Source of the DNA: Perkinsus olseni
Taxonomy: Eukaryota; Perkinsozoa; Perkinsida; Perkinsidae
Direction: 5' to 3'
Assembly: GCA_013115135.1 (NCBI GenBank)
Contig: JABANP010000197.1
Coordinates: 26,104-90,103 of the forward strand
Length of the DNA stretch: 64,000 nucleotides
The position numbers and the translations under genes are program-made. Shown in pieces: positions 55,143 to 64,000 of this stretch. Under the pieces are notes generated by a model that saw only the letters and a list, made by a program, of their open reading frames with translations, ran no database searches and was not told where the DNA came from. The first letter of the stretch is position 1; each line of letters starts with the position of its first letter.

Positions 55143-55892
55143 TTATGCCGAGAGGGTGACAGGTAATTCATCTTCAACCTTCTCGTTTTTTTCATAAACA
55201 ACATCATCATCGTCGTCATCAAGTTCAATTTCAATGTCATCATCGATCGTAGATTCCACTGTGGGGGAAGAGCCGTCCTTTGAGATCGGCGGAAGTTGCA
55301 GCAGTTGTTCCTCAAGCCAGGCTTGTCGAGACTTCTTGGACACACCGACGCATATCATCTTACCGATCCTGAAAGAGAGACTGTGAAGCGGTGACGACAT
55401 GCGACGAGGGACTCACCATCGGAAGCAGTGGAAGCAACAACGGCAGCAGAAGCATGCTACACAGCAGGAGAGGACGCCGTTCACAACGAATAAAATAATA
55501 ATAGCAGTGGCGTCACCCCCGCTGATTCTGAGGAAAATGACAGTAAGTCTCGTGAGACGTTTTGTCGTTTCTTACTTTGGGATGTCCTCATCCGATCCAG
55601 TTTCTTCACTTGTTTCTTCCGCCGGTTTGTCACCATTCTCCTCAGGCGATTCTGTTTCTTCGCTCCTCTCTTCGACCACACCTGTTTCGTCAGTAGGTTC
55701 CTCGAATAGGGTTCGCTTGGAGGTGTCCATGCTCGGAACTGTGCCTCTGAGAATAAAAAAATGACCATTGTGTCAGGGCGATGATGTTATTCACCTCAGG
55801 CTTGCCCCATGGGTCAACTCGGTAGCTTGAACGCCCAGGTCGACCAGGACGATGAAGTATAGCAATGTACTGAGCCAACGGGTAAGGGTCAT
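55143..55892 (-). CDS. acidic type I membrane protein with Cys-rich juxtamembrane segment
   Basis: Four phase-consistent exons: 55795-55892, 55576-55746, 55417-55527, 55143-55368. Exon 1 is a signal peptide (MTLTRWLSTLLYFIVLVDLG). Exon 2 encodes an extracellular region of about 55 residues rich in Glu, Thr and Ser (EERSEETESPEENGDKPAEE). Exon 3 is a single membrane helix (ATAIIILFVVNGVLSCCVAC) running into CFCCRCCFHCF, which suggests multiple S-acylation. Exon 4 gives a cytoplasmic tail with KKSRQAWLEEQLLQLPP and an Asp/Glu-rich stretch (EIELDDDDDDVVYE). About 200 residues in total. No known family; it resembles a small surface receptor or adaptor. Confidence 0.7.
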
Positions 55893-56064
55893 GCTCGTTT
55901 CCTTTGCAAGGGATAATTATAAGATAATTATTATACTGAAAAGATCGACCATCAGCACCGATAGTCGCTTTAGAGTGCCGGAGTAAGTCAGGTCTCCCCA
56001 TTGGTCGCAGAGGCGGGCAACTCGAAAGACTAATTCTCCAGAAACTTGACCAGAAATCATGGAC

Positions 56065-56313
56065 TCATATTATACCACTAGGTGAGCAGCAAGAGCTGAG
56101 GGCTTTACCGTGACAGATAGTGCAAGAGAGTTGACGTTGGCATGAGAAGACCGACTTCCTACTGAGACCCCGACACACGAGCGGTCGCATAACCAGAGGA
56201 GAGCACTTGTGGTCATCCACACACTGCAGATCAACAGAAGAATGAAGGCAGTGTCCACAGTCACCAGTAAACCTCAGTGTTACGCTCCGTCTCACGTGAC
56301 GTTGGGCTAGCAC
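56065..56313 (-). CDS. possible Cys-rich exon
   Basis: An open minus-strand segment contains evenly spaced cysteines: GDCGHCLHSSVDLQCVDDHK, then CSPLVMRPLVC and CQRQLSCTICHG, before a GTAAAG donor. It may be an exon of a secreted or zinc-binding protein. Neighbouring exons were not found and no family is recognised. Confidence 0.3.
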   Translation of the reverse strand: MLAQRHVRRSVTLRFTGDCGHCLHSSVDLQCVDDHKCSPLVMRPLVCRGLSRKSVFSCQRQLSCTICHGKALSSCCSPSGII

Positions 56314-56760
56314 GAAGCAGCGCCTAATCTTGCGCAGATGCTCGGAATCGCGACCGTTTCACGCTGTAATATCTCGCCCGCCCTTTAATTAAAGAGCGCG
56401 CCTCGTATCTTCGCGCGCGCACGCCCGACCTCGCGCGCTTTTGTTTCCGGTCAAGCTGTCTTTGACAGAATGAGCTTTTCTTAGCAGAAACCATCAGTTT
56501 CCATTGCGTGTTCTATTGCGTTTGTGGGCTGCGAGACAATAGCCAGACAAGTGACTCATCCATCCATAATTCCGCGGGGTATCGTTGAGCGTGGATGGGC
56601 CATCTCTCGCGTTACCATGGAAGGCACTATACATGGTTCGGTTTCCCGTGAAAGCGGCGTAACGCTTGCGTAGAGATACTCTGATGGAAACGGGTATCGT
56701 AATATCGCTACAGCTTGTCGTTTGTTTTGTTTGGTGCTTTTCCGAAAGTGACGAACATTC

Positions 56761-58027
56761 ATGGCTGGTGTATGCAAGAAAGGCTCCGATGAGTTCGACC
56801 TGGTGAGATCGGAAAACAACCGATACGCACAGGTGACGACCTTTGCCTCAGGAGGGATTGGAGATGTTACGTCTCGATCGGTTGAACAGCGCTAGCTCTT
56901 CGTCCACCAGAGCGAGCATTAGCGATGCAATAGAAGTACCAACACGCTCTATCGACTGGTCTGACTTCAACTACCCTCCGCTTCTTAATATAATACATTT
57001 TGATATGCAAGATCTACCTCAGGGCGAGGTACACTACGTTAAGTTGGCCATCTCCTTTGATGGCTCTTGGCAGATACATAGCGCTGGCAGATTGCTGCAC
57101 TTCTCGCTGAAACTCACGTTTGCCCTTCTCGCGCTCAACATAGCGGATACCGTGGCAGTGGTTGCCCTGTATGAAGAGGCTGAGAAGGTCATTGGGGGGG
57201 AGCTGGGCGGAGTTTCACTATGCTCCCAATTGGAAAATACGCGGTAACTCTCTGAAGATTTACTCGTCAACTTTATGTGTATTGTATTTCAACAGCGTTA
57301 TCCGCTTTCCTAACATTGCACAGTCGCAACGCGACAGTAGTCCTCCGATGCTTTATGAGAGGGTGTTTTTACGAAATTGAAGTCGCACGCTTGTCTGCAG
57401 GTCCGCCTGTTATACGCTGTTCTTAATGCCGTTATATTCGGCGCTCTTGGATTTTATGGCTTCTACAAGGTGAGTGCTGCATTTTACCGAAATCCTGGTA
57501 TCTAAAATTTTCTGCTGTAGGGGATGAAAGGCCTGGCTGAGGGGGCAACTGCCGATCTGGATGCATTCAGATTCGCCCAAACACTTTTGACGGTGAGTAC
57601 TCCAACCAGTGTGCTTTTCTCACGGAGTTTCCTTTCTCACTCGCCTAGCTACCCGGATTCTGCGCTCTATGAATCGGTTCGGGACCCGTCTTCGCCTTGA
57701 TAGGTTTTCGCCATGTGTGATGCCGTGCTGTTGTTCGTTCAGATAGTTATGGTTTGCTTCGCCACGGTTCCATGTGGTAGCATTGAGGGGTTCCTCAGTG
57801 ATGCTATGCTCCGCAGAGAAACGTAAACAGGCCTGTGTAGAAACGACATTATCATTGGGTGGCTCGTCAGGCATGGATTCTGGTTCGTGTCGGCTATGAT
57901 TGAGAGCGTTGGTTGGTCGATTAATGTCATCCTATCCTTCTATGTGACATCCAAGGTTGGTCCGTGCCGCAGACAACTCCAAAGATTGTTTTTGTAGATA
58001 AAGAATCTGATGCAACCCGACGTCTAA
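56761..58027 (+). CDS. SCAMP-like four-helix membrane protein, copy 1
   Basis: Secretory carrier-associated membrane proteins act in post-Golgi vesicle traffic. Exons include 56761-56833 (MAGVCKKGSDEFDLVRSENN), about 56850-57043 (Ser-rich linker, then WSDFNYPPLLNIIHFDMQDL), about 57082-57171 (first helix, LTFALLALNIADTVAVVALY), about 57402-57470 (LLYAVLNAVIFGALGFYGFY), 57522-57592 (GMKGLAEGATADLDAFRFAQ), about 57860-57954 (FWFVSAMIESVGWSINVILS) and a last exon ending KNLMQPDV. The PP-x-x-N-I-I-H-F-D motif corresponds to the SCAMP juxtamembrane WPPFxPxxHHD signature. Some junctions are approximate. Confidence 0.65.
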
Positions 58028-58631
58028 CGCGATTCCCCGACGGAACCTGACTGAGTTATTTCTACCCACTCTAATATGCACCATTTCTCCCTACTATCGA
58101 CCTCGCGACTGCTGGCCTATCAACACTAGTTGGCCTGGGCAGCGCTTTTCCTTTTGCCGTCATCGTCCTTTTCCCCATCGCCATTCCGTAGCTCTGTATC
58201 ACGCATCCCAGATAGCCTCCTAAATGCTCTGTAGTGCAGGCTTCGTCGAGCTCGATGATTATACGCATGGATGGTACTGCTATTGCAACCCTAGTCCCAA
58301 TGCGATGTCGAGTTTAGTTGGCTCTTACTCTACTTACGGTTCTCGATCGAACGCTCTGAGGCTGCTGGTCCAGCGCTGTTACCGATGAACGTCTGGTTTG
58401 ACTGTCTCCTGGCACTCCGTTGTTGACGTTGTTCTCTCCGAGTGTCATCAGCTCTATTCTGTCTGCTGTAATGAAGGGCTCCTCGACAAGGGCCGCTGCG
58501 GGTGTTGCAGCTAAGCAGGTATATCCTTGCTCATATTCGCGTAATTGATGATCTTTCTCGCCGTGAACGACCAAGGGGTTTTCGTTGACCGTCAGAGCTC
58601 ACCACTACGGTTGAATCCTGATTCGCGATCT

Positions 58632-59797
58632 TCCCACTCCGTCATGTCGGTGCCTGTCAGATCGGTATCGAGCTCACCGATGCCAGCAGTTCTATCTACT
58701 CCCGAGCGGCTTCGTCGTTCTCGCCGGAGCAGCCTGGAGCTATCAGATGGTCGCACTTGAACTTCCCTCCAGGCCTCAACTTGGTGCACTTCGATCTGAC
58801 GGAATTACCGAGGAATGTGAGGTGTCTGATGTGCTTATTGTGGTCAGAGATAGTACAGCGTGGAGATAGTTATATTGCCTCCCCATTTGCGTGAATGCAG
58901 CGGTGGCGCAGGTTAGAGATCATGGAGATGCCATGACGGATCCTGCCATGCTGGCAAAGACTCCTCGGCGTTGAGCCGTCTTTTCCTCACCGAATGACCT
59001 TATCGTGTTGTGTCACCAGCGGTACTTTGCATACATTGCCTGCTCCTATCCGCGACATGCGCGGTGGCTCGTCCACTGCGTACTCGAATATGTCGCATAT
59101 TCTGCAGGGGCTGTGTCCAAATACAGTACAAGGAAGGGCGACTTTGTGTGCGTCCGAGTGATATCTTTCCCAGGCAGCTGCAGCCCTGCGGCCGACCTTG
59201 TGGGTATTCACTGCTACCATCACACTACTGACGGTCAACTTCATCAACTCAATCATCATAGTGGCAATCAAGGAGCCCCACGCTGAAGGAGTGAAGCACG
59301 CTGCTGCTGCTTCTCATCTTGTGCGTACTTCAGCCCCTTAACTCTAGGTACGAGTTCTCTATTCGCTTCTCAACCTCATCCTCATCGGATCTCTAGCATG
59401 CTTCTCGATATATCAAGTGAGTGACTTTGGTTACGGCATGCCGTCACTGAGCTGTCAGGCCTACAAAGGCCTGGCGCTGAGCTCCAGCTTCCACATTGCT
59501 CGCTTTACTACACTACACGGATGCCTTACAGTGGGTTCCTTCCTCATTCACCCCTCTCTGTATCCAGCCTCAGGCTCTGATGGGCCTCATGGTCCTTCTA
59601 CCGTGCTCGAGCTTCAATGGCTTCCTCGTACCTGTGCGCTACAACGACAACAACATGTAGTCGGGCCGCCTTGTTCGTCGCTTCGAGCCACCTCCTGCTG
59701 CAGTGGTGGGTATTGGATCTTCGTCATCGTCCTCGAGAGCCTCATGTGGCTGATGACTGCCTGCCTCTCCGCGTATGGCATCCACAAGGTGCAGTGA
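58632..59797 (+). CDS. SCAMP-like four-helix membrane protein, copy 2
   Basis: Paralogue of the preceding gene with the same exon order: about 58632-58818 (SSIYSRAASSFSPEQPGAIR, then HLNFPPGLNLVHFDLTELPR), about 59231-59321 (LTVNFINSIIIVAIKEPHAE), about 59350-59419 (VLYSLLNLILIGSLACFSIY), about 59457-59520 (YKGLALSSSFHIARFTTLHG) and about 59703-59797 (GYWIFVIVLESLMWLMTACL, ending YGIHKVQ). A segment near 59032-59110 may be another exon. The first exon was not found. Tandem duplication is clear from parallel motifs, although the proteins are now well diverged. Confidence 0.6.
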
Positions 59798-60485
59798 CGG
59801 CGTCACTGTAGCAGCAGAGCGGATGCTCTCAGCTGCTCAGGTCCGGTCATATCTTTGAGAGAAGTTCTTTGTGTAGCATGCCCATGAATAATGTCTTACC
59901 GCTGCCACCGTCTCTCCTGTGGGATCGAGTTGCCAACCTAGTGGGATGGTCTTACTGAGTTCCCAACGCTCAGGGATTTAACGTGGGAAACTGCACCCAG
60001 TCTAACGGATCTCGGCCTAGCTGGTTTGATTGGCTGGTTGGAAGAGAGTGTGAAGGTTTCCAGAATGCCTCTGGTCGCAGAAGCAACCACTTTCCACCTG
60101 ATTCGCGCGCTCTCGAGTAAATGCTATGCCCTCACGGTTCTCCGTTGGACACGATTGGTAGTAACTCCTTCAACCGTGTATGTGAGCTCGAGATCATCAC
60201 GGGCGTGGATAGACATGTCCGGTGAGAGTTCCCTAGTAGGGCTATGCTTGGACGAGAGGAAGTTGCATCTACCAGCAGTGGGTCGCTGCGTCCCTCTACG
60301 CCATTTTACAGCTCTAAGTTTTGAATCACCTATTGTGTCGAACAAGGAGTAAACACCCACCCTTCCGACAACAACAGGATGGCTGATCGCGCTCGGTGCG
60401 ATGTGCACGGTTAAACGGTGTTAGTTTTCCGGCCTTTCGCCAGTGGCTTCTCGCAGTTCCTCCCTCCCAATTCGATTGTTTTATA
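59798..60485. other. intergenic stretch
   Basis: Between the second SCAMP-like gene and the golgin-like gene. Short open frames on both strands (for example 60026-60352) have no splice partners or motifs. Confidence 0.5.
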
Positions 60486-62426
60486 ATGCTTAGTAGATTG
60501 AGTGGGCGGGCTCGAGAGCTGGCCGACCAAGCGATGGGCGAGCTGAGGGACGCGCTAGAAGACGAAGAGGAGGAAGAGGAGGGAGAGAGTGACGGCGAGT
60601 CTCCGTCCGTCCGATCACAGACGACGCGAGACAAGGCTCCCACAGCAGGAGCCAGTCGTTGTTGATAAAGGTATGGCCAGGAATGAACCATTGTAAGCTA
60701 TTGGATTACACGGCTCAGAAAACGTGCCGGATCCGGAGAGCGATGCTGGTGATGAACCTCCACCGCCGCCGCCCCCACCGCCCCCTCCGCCTCCTGCTGG
60801 TGCTGTAAACGAGGGTACCTCTCCAGTTCACGCGATGGCTGGTACGTGGGGTGCCTGCTGATGCGTGGTATCACCTCGTTATCCGGAGCAGATCGGCCAG
60901 GGTCTGTCGGATCGAGTCCAATCCACTTGGGTGGCTACCCACCTGCGCAGCCCGCACAGCAGCTACCACCCGGCATGGACGAGCTCATCGAGGTACGTGC
61001 GCTGACCGACCACCTGTCTGTCATCACTCTCATCTGCCTCTCCGCTGGTCGTCTGGACTACCTGTTCTCAGGTCTTGGCGTCATCTTCCGAGAATCCCAG
61101 TGGTCGCGCTACGATCGCGAAGATCCTCAACCAGGCCAAGGCAGCAAATAGAACTCTCGTGGATGTGTCGAAAAGTGTAAGTACTGGGATCGTTCGGTGC
61201 CTCAGCGGCGGGCCTGCTCGCTCCATCACTGCACTGAATTGGGTGACGTGTGGTATGAAAGTATATCTCTCCAGTCGGCGATCACCCCGTCTGCCAGAAG
61301 CTGCTGCGACTGTTCAGTTACCCCGGGATACAGTCCCTTCCAAGGGCCTCCTATTGACGCGGCTTCAAACGACAGTGCAGGCCCTCAGCGATATGGTGGC
61401 CTCGGCCTCCTCTTCGAGCGAGGCTTCAGGCCCGGAGCAGGACCAGGCCGTAAGGACACCTTTCAGCTCTGCATGGTTGAGTTATGTAGGTGGCAGGTTG
61501 CTGAGTTGATGAGAGCCGTTGAGGAGGAAACAGAGCGGCACGAAATAGGTGAGTAAAATCGTCGTCATTTTTACGGTGATGAGTTGTGATCTCCAGAGAG
61601 AGCACGCATGACACAAGAATTGAGCCGGACGAATGCAGAGAATTTGCAACTGAAGAAGCAACTGGAAGAGCTCCACCAACAGCACGATGAGGTAGCCTCG
61701 ACATCACCACCCGCCGAAAGGGTGATGAGGTTCGTTAGGCGATGGAGGCTGCCGAACAACGAGCTAAAAGTGCGCGGGAGAACGCTGAAACTGCGGAAGA
61801 TGATTTGGAAAAACACAAGTACGATGACGCGGGTTTTGAGACTTCTCCGGTATAGTGCGGCGGGTTAGGCTGATGCTCGCGAAAGTGGTCGCCGATCGTG
61901 CCGAGCTGTCTGAGAAGCTAGACGATGAGGATAGAGTTGATGCAGGCATACTGCGGCAAATGCTGGTCCGCGTGGCTCTTAATATCGACAAGTGAGTTGG
62001 TGACGGAACGTTAGCCGATCGATCATCGAGGGTGACGTGCTGTGTTTCCTCAGCGTGGCGGTGCGGGCGGATGCCTTGTCGGTGATGGCAGAAGTCGTAC
62101 GGCTGCCAGACGACGTGAAGCAGCAGTGTGGCTTGCCTGTACGGCGTCAGTCAGCTAGCAGCCCATTGGTAGGGAATGGTGTGGTATAGGGTGATCGTAA
62201 TACATCCGCAACATAGGGACTGGAGTTGTCAAGGAACTCCTCGCTTGCGGACAAGTTCGTTAACTTCCTGGATGAGGAGGTCGGCGGCGAGGCATCCGAA
62301 ACCAGCCCAGAGCAAGATTCAAGTAGGCTCCGCAGGGAATCATCAGCGGCCCTCCCCGACTCAACCTGCTCAGGTGGAAGACCCGATCCTCAGAAGCAAT
62401 TCACGTCTGCGGCAAACTCTGTATAG
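60486..62426 (+). CDS. golgin-like coiled-coil protein with GRAB-type domain
   Basis: Starts MLSRLSGRARELADQAMGEL, an amphipathic helix typical of membrane-sensing N-termini, then an acidic stretch. A proline tract of thirteen residues follows (about 60760-60800). Later exons give SGRATIAKILNQAKAANRTL, a coiled coil (WQVAELMRAVEEETERHEI; LSRTNAENLQLKKQLEELHQ; MEAAEQRAKSARENAETAED), then DRAELSEKLDDEDRVDAGIL and LRQMLVRVALNIDNVAVRAD with ALSVMAEVVRLPDDVKQQCG. The last part matches the GRAB (Arf-binding) domain order seen in GMAP210/Rud3-type Golgi tethers. The C-terminal exon from about 62218 is Ser/Glu-rich, starts ELSRNSSLADKFVNFLDEEV, and ends at TAG 62424. A Golgi tether role is inferred. 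Confidence 0.6.
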
Positions 62427-62999
62427 CAACCCTTTGTATATGATGAACTATTCGACAACTGTTTCTTGACGGTAATGAGCAGTGTTGAAGACTGCGCAGT
62501 TCGACTGAGACTTCACGGAAATGGAATTGGTCGTCTACCGGCCAACCTGTACGCGTGTGGCGTGGGGTCGGTCGGTGCGAGCCCCCTACGGACACTTACT
62601 CGAACACGGGGATTGGGAGCTAGTGAGAGGGTGCGTCGTCCAATGCGAATGCTCCTCGCTTCGCTGATTGATGATCAACAACATACCCCACGACTGTACC
62701 TTGAAGCGGCCTCGGGGCCGTCCAGACAATTGACAAGATCATCGTGAGGTTTGCTACACCCAGCGTGATACCTCTAACGACAGTGCCACGGTGATACTGC
62801 CCTCTATACCACCCCTACGATGAACCGCATTCGAGATCTCTTCGCGTTACTCGACGCAAGAGACCCTGACTGAAACTGTCCAATAATATGACCGGCTTGG
62901 GAAATAGCCTATGATATCTCATCTAGACTGGATAATCCAGGACTACTGATAAATTATGGTCCAAACAAAAATAGAAAAACTCTACTCCATAATTTTCCC
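62427..62999. other. intergenic stretch between convergent genes
   Basis: Probably the 3' regions of the golgin-like and SOD-like genes, which converge here. A plus-strand open frame at 62466-62747 has no supporting motif. Confidence 0.5.
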
Positions 63000-63995
63000 T
63001 CACTCGGGTAGAATCTCTCCGCAAGCCAGACGAGCGCCCGAACTTCTCTCATTCCGAAAGTCGTCCGGGTAAGCGTGCACCATTGTTGAGCGATGCAGCA
63101 CCGAGAATGCTCCCTCGAGCTTGATGATCCTGCTGGTGAGCGAACCTCTGGCGACACCCGAGGCATCAGCGACGGCGTTACCCAGGGTACCGAGGTGTCT
63201 AATATCGTCATCCGGGCCGCCGTGCTGGTACTGGTAAGGGTTGTAGTGCATTCCAGCTGAGTTGCACCCGCTGGGGGTGAACCGGGCACTCTCGTGAATG
63301 TAGATGCCGTGACTGGAGTGAGGTTCCAGACCGGTGATCTCGTAGGTGATGGTGGTGTTCTGCGGACCGTGCTGAGTGTAGTGGAACGTACCCCGGGCTA
63401 TCCTTGCGCCGCGGCGCGGGGCCCCACTGTCGTGAGGCTCCAAGACACTCTTGGCCTTAAGAGGGTACTTAGGAGGCGTTTCCGGGTCAACTGAAGAGCG
63501 CATGTATTCTGATATCACTACTAACCGTGACCTACATGGAGATATGTCCAGGCATTTGAGTGGGTGCTTTGTCGAAGAGCACTGCCCTGACCGAGCGGAG
63601 CAGATCGTAGCGCCGCCGTCAACGTTGGTCTTCTCAATGTAACTGATGATACTGCGGCTGCCCGAGAGAACGCGTGCGGCAGCCACGTACAGGTCCTCGC
63701 AGGCGTGTGGCGGGGGCAAGTAGTTCTGGCAGTGAGATCCAGCGTCGCCGCAGCCACCGATCCACAGGCAAACATTATGGCACGCATTCTGAAAAGATCG
63801 AGGGGCTAGCTGGACCGTCCACGTCGAAGAGTATCCTACCGCACACGCTGAAGAAAGCGTTAGGGCGCCGAGGATCGCCGCAGCGTAGGCGACGTTGCTT
63901 GTGAACAGCATGGAGGTGAAAGATACGTTTTGTAACTGCTGGAGCGTATGATTCATACAGGACTGTTTCAAACCGTGGTGCACGACAAGCGGCAT
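63000..63995 (-). CDS. Cu/Zn superoxide dismutase-like secreted protein with altered metal site
   Basis: An uninterrupted 331-codon frame. The N-terminus carries a hydrophobic segment (NVAYAAAILGALTLSSACAV) compatible with a signal peptide, especially from an internal ATG at 63911. A Cys-rich region of about 130 residues follows. The last 130 residues match Cu/Zn SOD: GTFHYTQHGPQNTTITYEIT, SGCNSAGMHYNPYQYQHGGP, RHLGTLGN, TMVHAYPDDF and ARLACGEI. Kept: the His equivalents of 48, 63, 71, 80 and 120, both disulfide Cys, and the active-site Arg. Changed: the first Cu-ligand His in HGxHxH is Tyr (HGIYIHE), and the Zn-ligand Asp in GDLGN is Thr (GTLGN). Catalysis is therefore doubtful. The window ends 5 bp upstream of the first ATG. 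Confidence 0.8.
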   Translation of the reverse strand: MPLVVHHGLKQSCMNHTLQQLQNVSFTSMLFTSNVAYAAAILGALTLSSACAVGYSSTWTVQLAPRSFQNACHNVCLWIGGCGDAGSHCQNYLPPPHACEDLYVAAARVLSGSRSIISYIEKTNVDGGATICSARSGQCSSTKHPLKCLDISPCRSRLVVISEYMRSSVDPETPPKYPLKAKSVLEPHDSGAPRRGARIARGTFHYTQHGPQNTTITYEITGLEPHSSHGIYIHESARFTPSGCNSAGMHYNPYQYQHGGPDDDIRHLGTLGNAVADASGVARGSLTSRIIKLEGAFSVLHRSTMVHAYPDDFRNERSSGARLACGEILPE

Positions 63996-64000
63996 ACCAG

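Noticed and set aside
1..64000. CRISPR arrays, operons, bacterial promoters, insertion sequences
   Set aside because: No regularly spaced direct repeats, no polycistronic gene order, no transposase-like protein; introns throughout show eukaryotic nuclear DNA.

Overview
This is nuclear DNA from a unicellular eukaryote. Coding sequence is broken into many short GT-AG introns, mostly about 45-60 nt with a few near 30 nt, while several longer introns carry repeats. Genes lie on both strands with no operons or ribosome binding sites. The recognisable genes are eukaryotic: CDK, exosome RRP4, PAM16, TMEM184, SCAMP, a golgin and GT10 fucosyltransferase. The intron density, gene content and secreted-protein clusters suggest an alveolate protist, most likely a perkinsozoan (Perkinsus-like). 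That placement is inference, because no marker gene here settles it.

Layout. 1-4.4 kb: fragmentary hypothetical exons on the plus strand. 4.4-8.6 kb: a TMEM184/OST-alpha membrane protein, then an FtsJ-fold methyltransferase. 8.6-10.8 kb: no convincing gene. 10.8-15.7 kb: a FkbM-type methyltransferase, the exosome subunit RRP4, and an unrecognised small gene. 17.3-26.6 kb: eight tandem copies of a small secreted-protein family with conserved exon phases; I know of no named family that matches. 27-31.5 kb: an alpha-1,3-fucosyltransferase-like gene. 31.8-35.2 kb: PAM16 and a CDK1/2-like kinase. 35.4-41.1 kb: helical-repeat and coiled-coil genes of uncertain function. 41.2-43.7 kb: a tail-anchored protein with a MetAP1-type zinc finger, a low-complexity gene and two tRNA-Ala genes. 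43.9-46.2 kb, minus strand: an EF-hand protein and two small membrane proteins. 46.7-53.2 kb: an NRPS-like gene (adenylation, membrane segment, Cys-rich segment, carrier, condensation). 55.1-55.9 kb, minus strand: an acidic type I membrane protein. 56.8-59.8 kb: two tandem SCAMP-like genes. 60.5-62.4 kb: a golgin with a GRAB-like domain. 63.0-64.0 kb, minus strand: a Cu/Zn-SOD-like protein lacking two metal ligands.

The three main things to follow up are the 17-26 kb secreted family, the membrane-embedded NRPS-like enzyme, and a short GTGGCGCG-cored repeat found seven times, always inside a predicted intron or intron-like gap and in both orientations, which resembles an introner element. The secreted family, fucosyltransferase, golgin, SCAMPs and SOD all point to the secretory pathway and cell surface. 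I see no evidence that they form one pathway. Several conserved exons carry single-base frame breaks beside G or C runs, so consensus sequencing errors must be excluded before any gene is called a pseudogene. Exon models were built by eye, and initiator codons and first exons are often uncertain.
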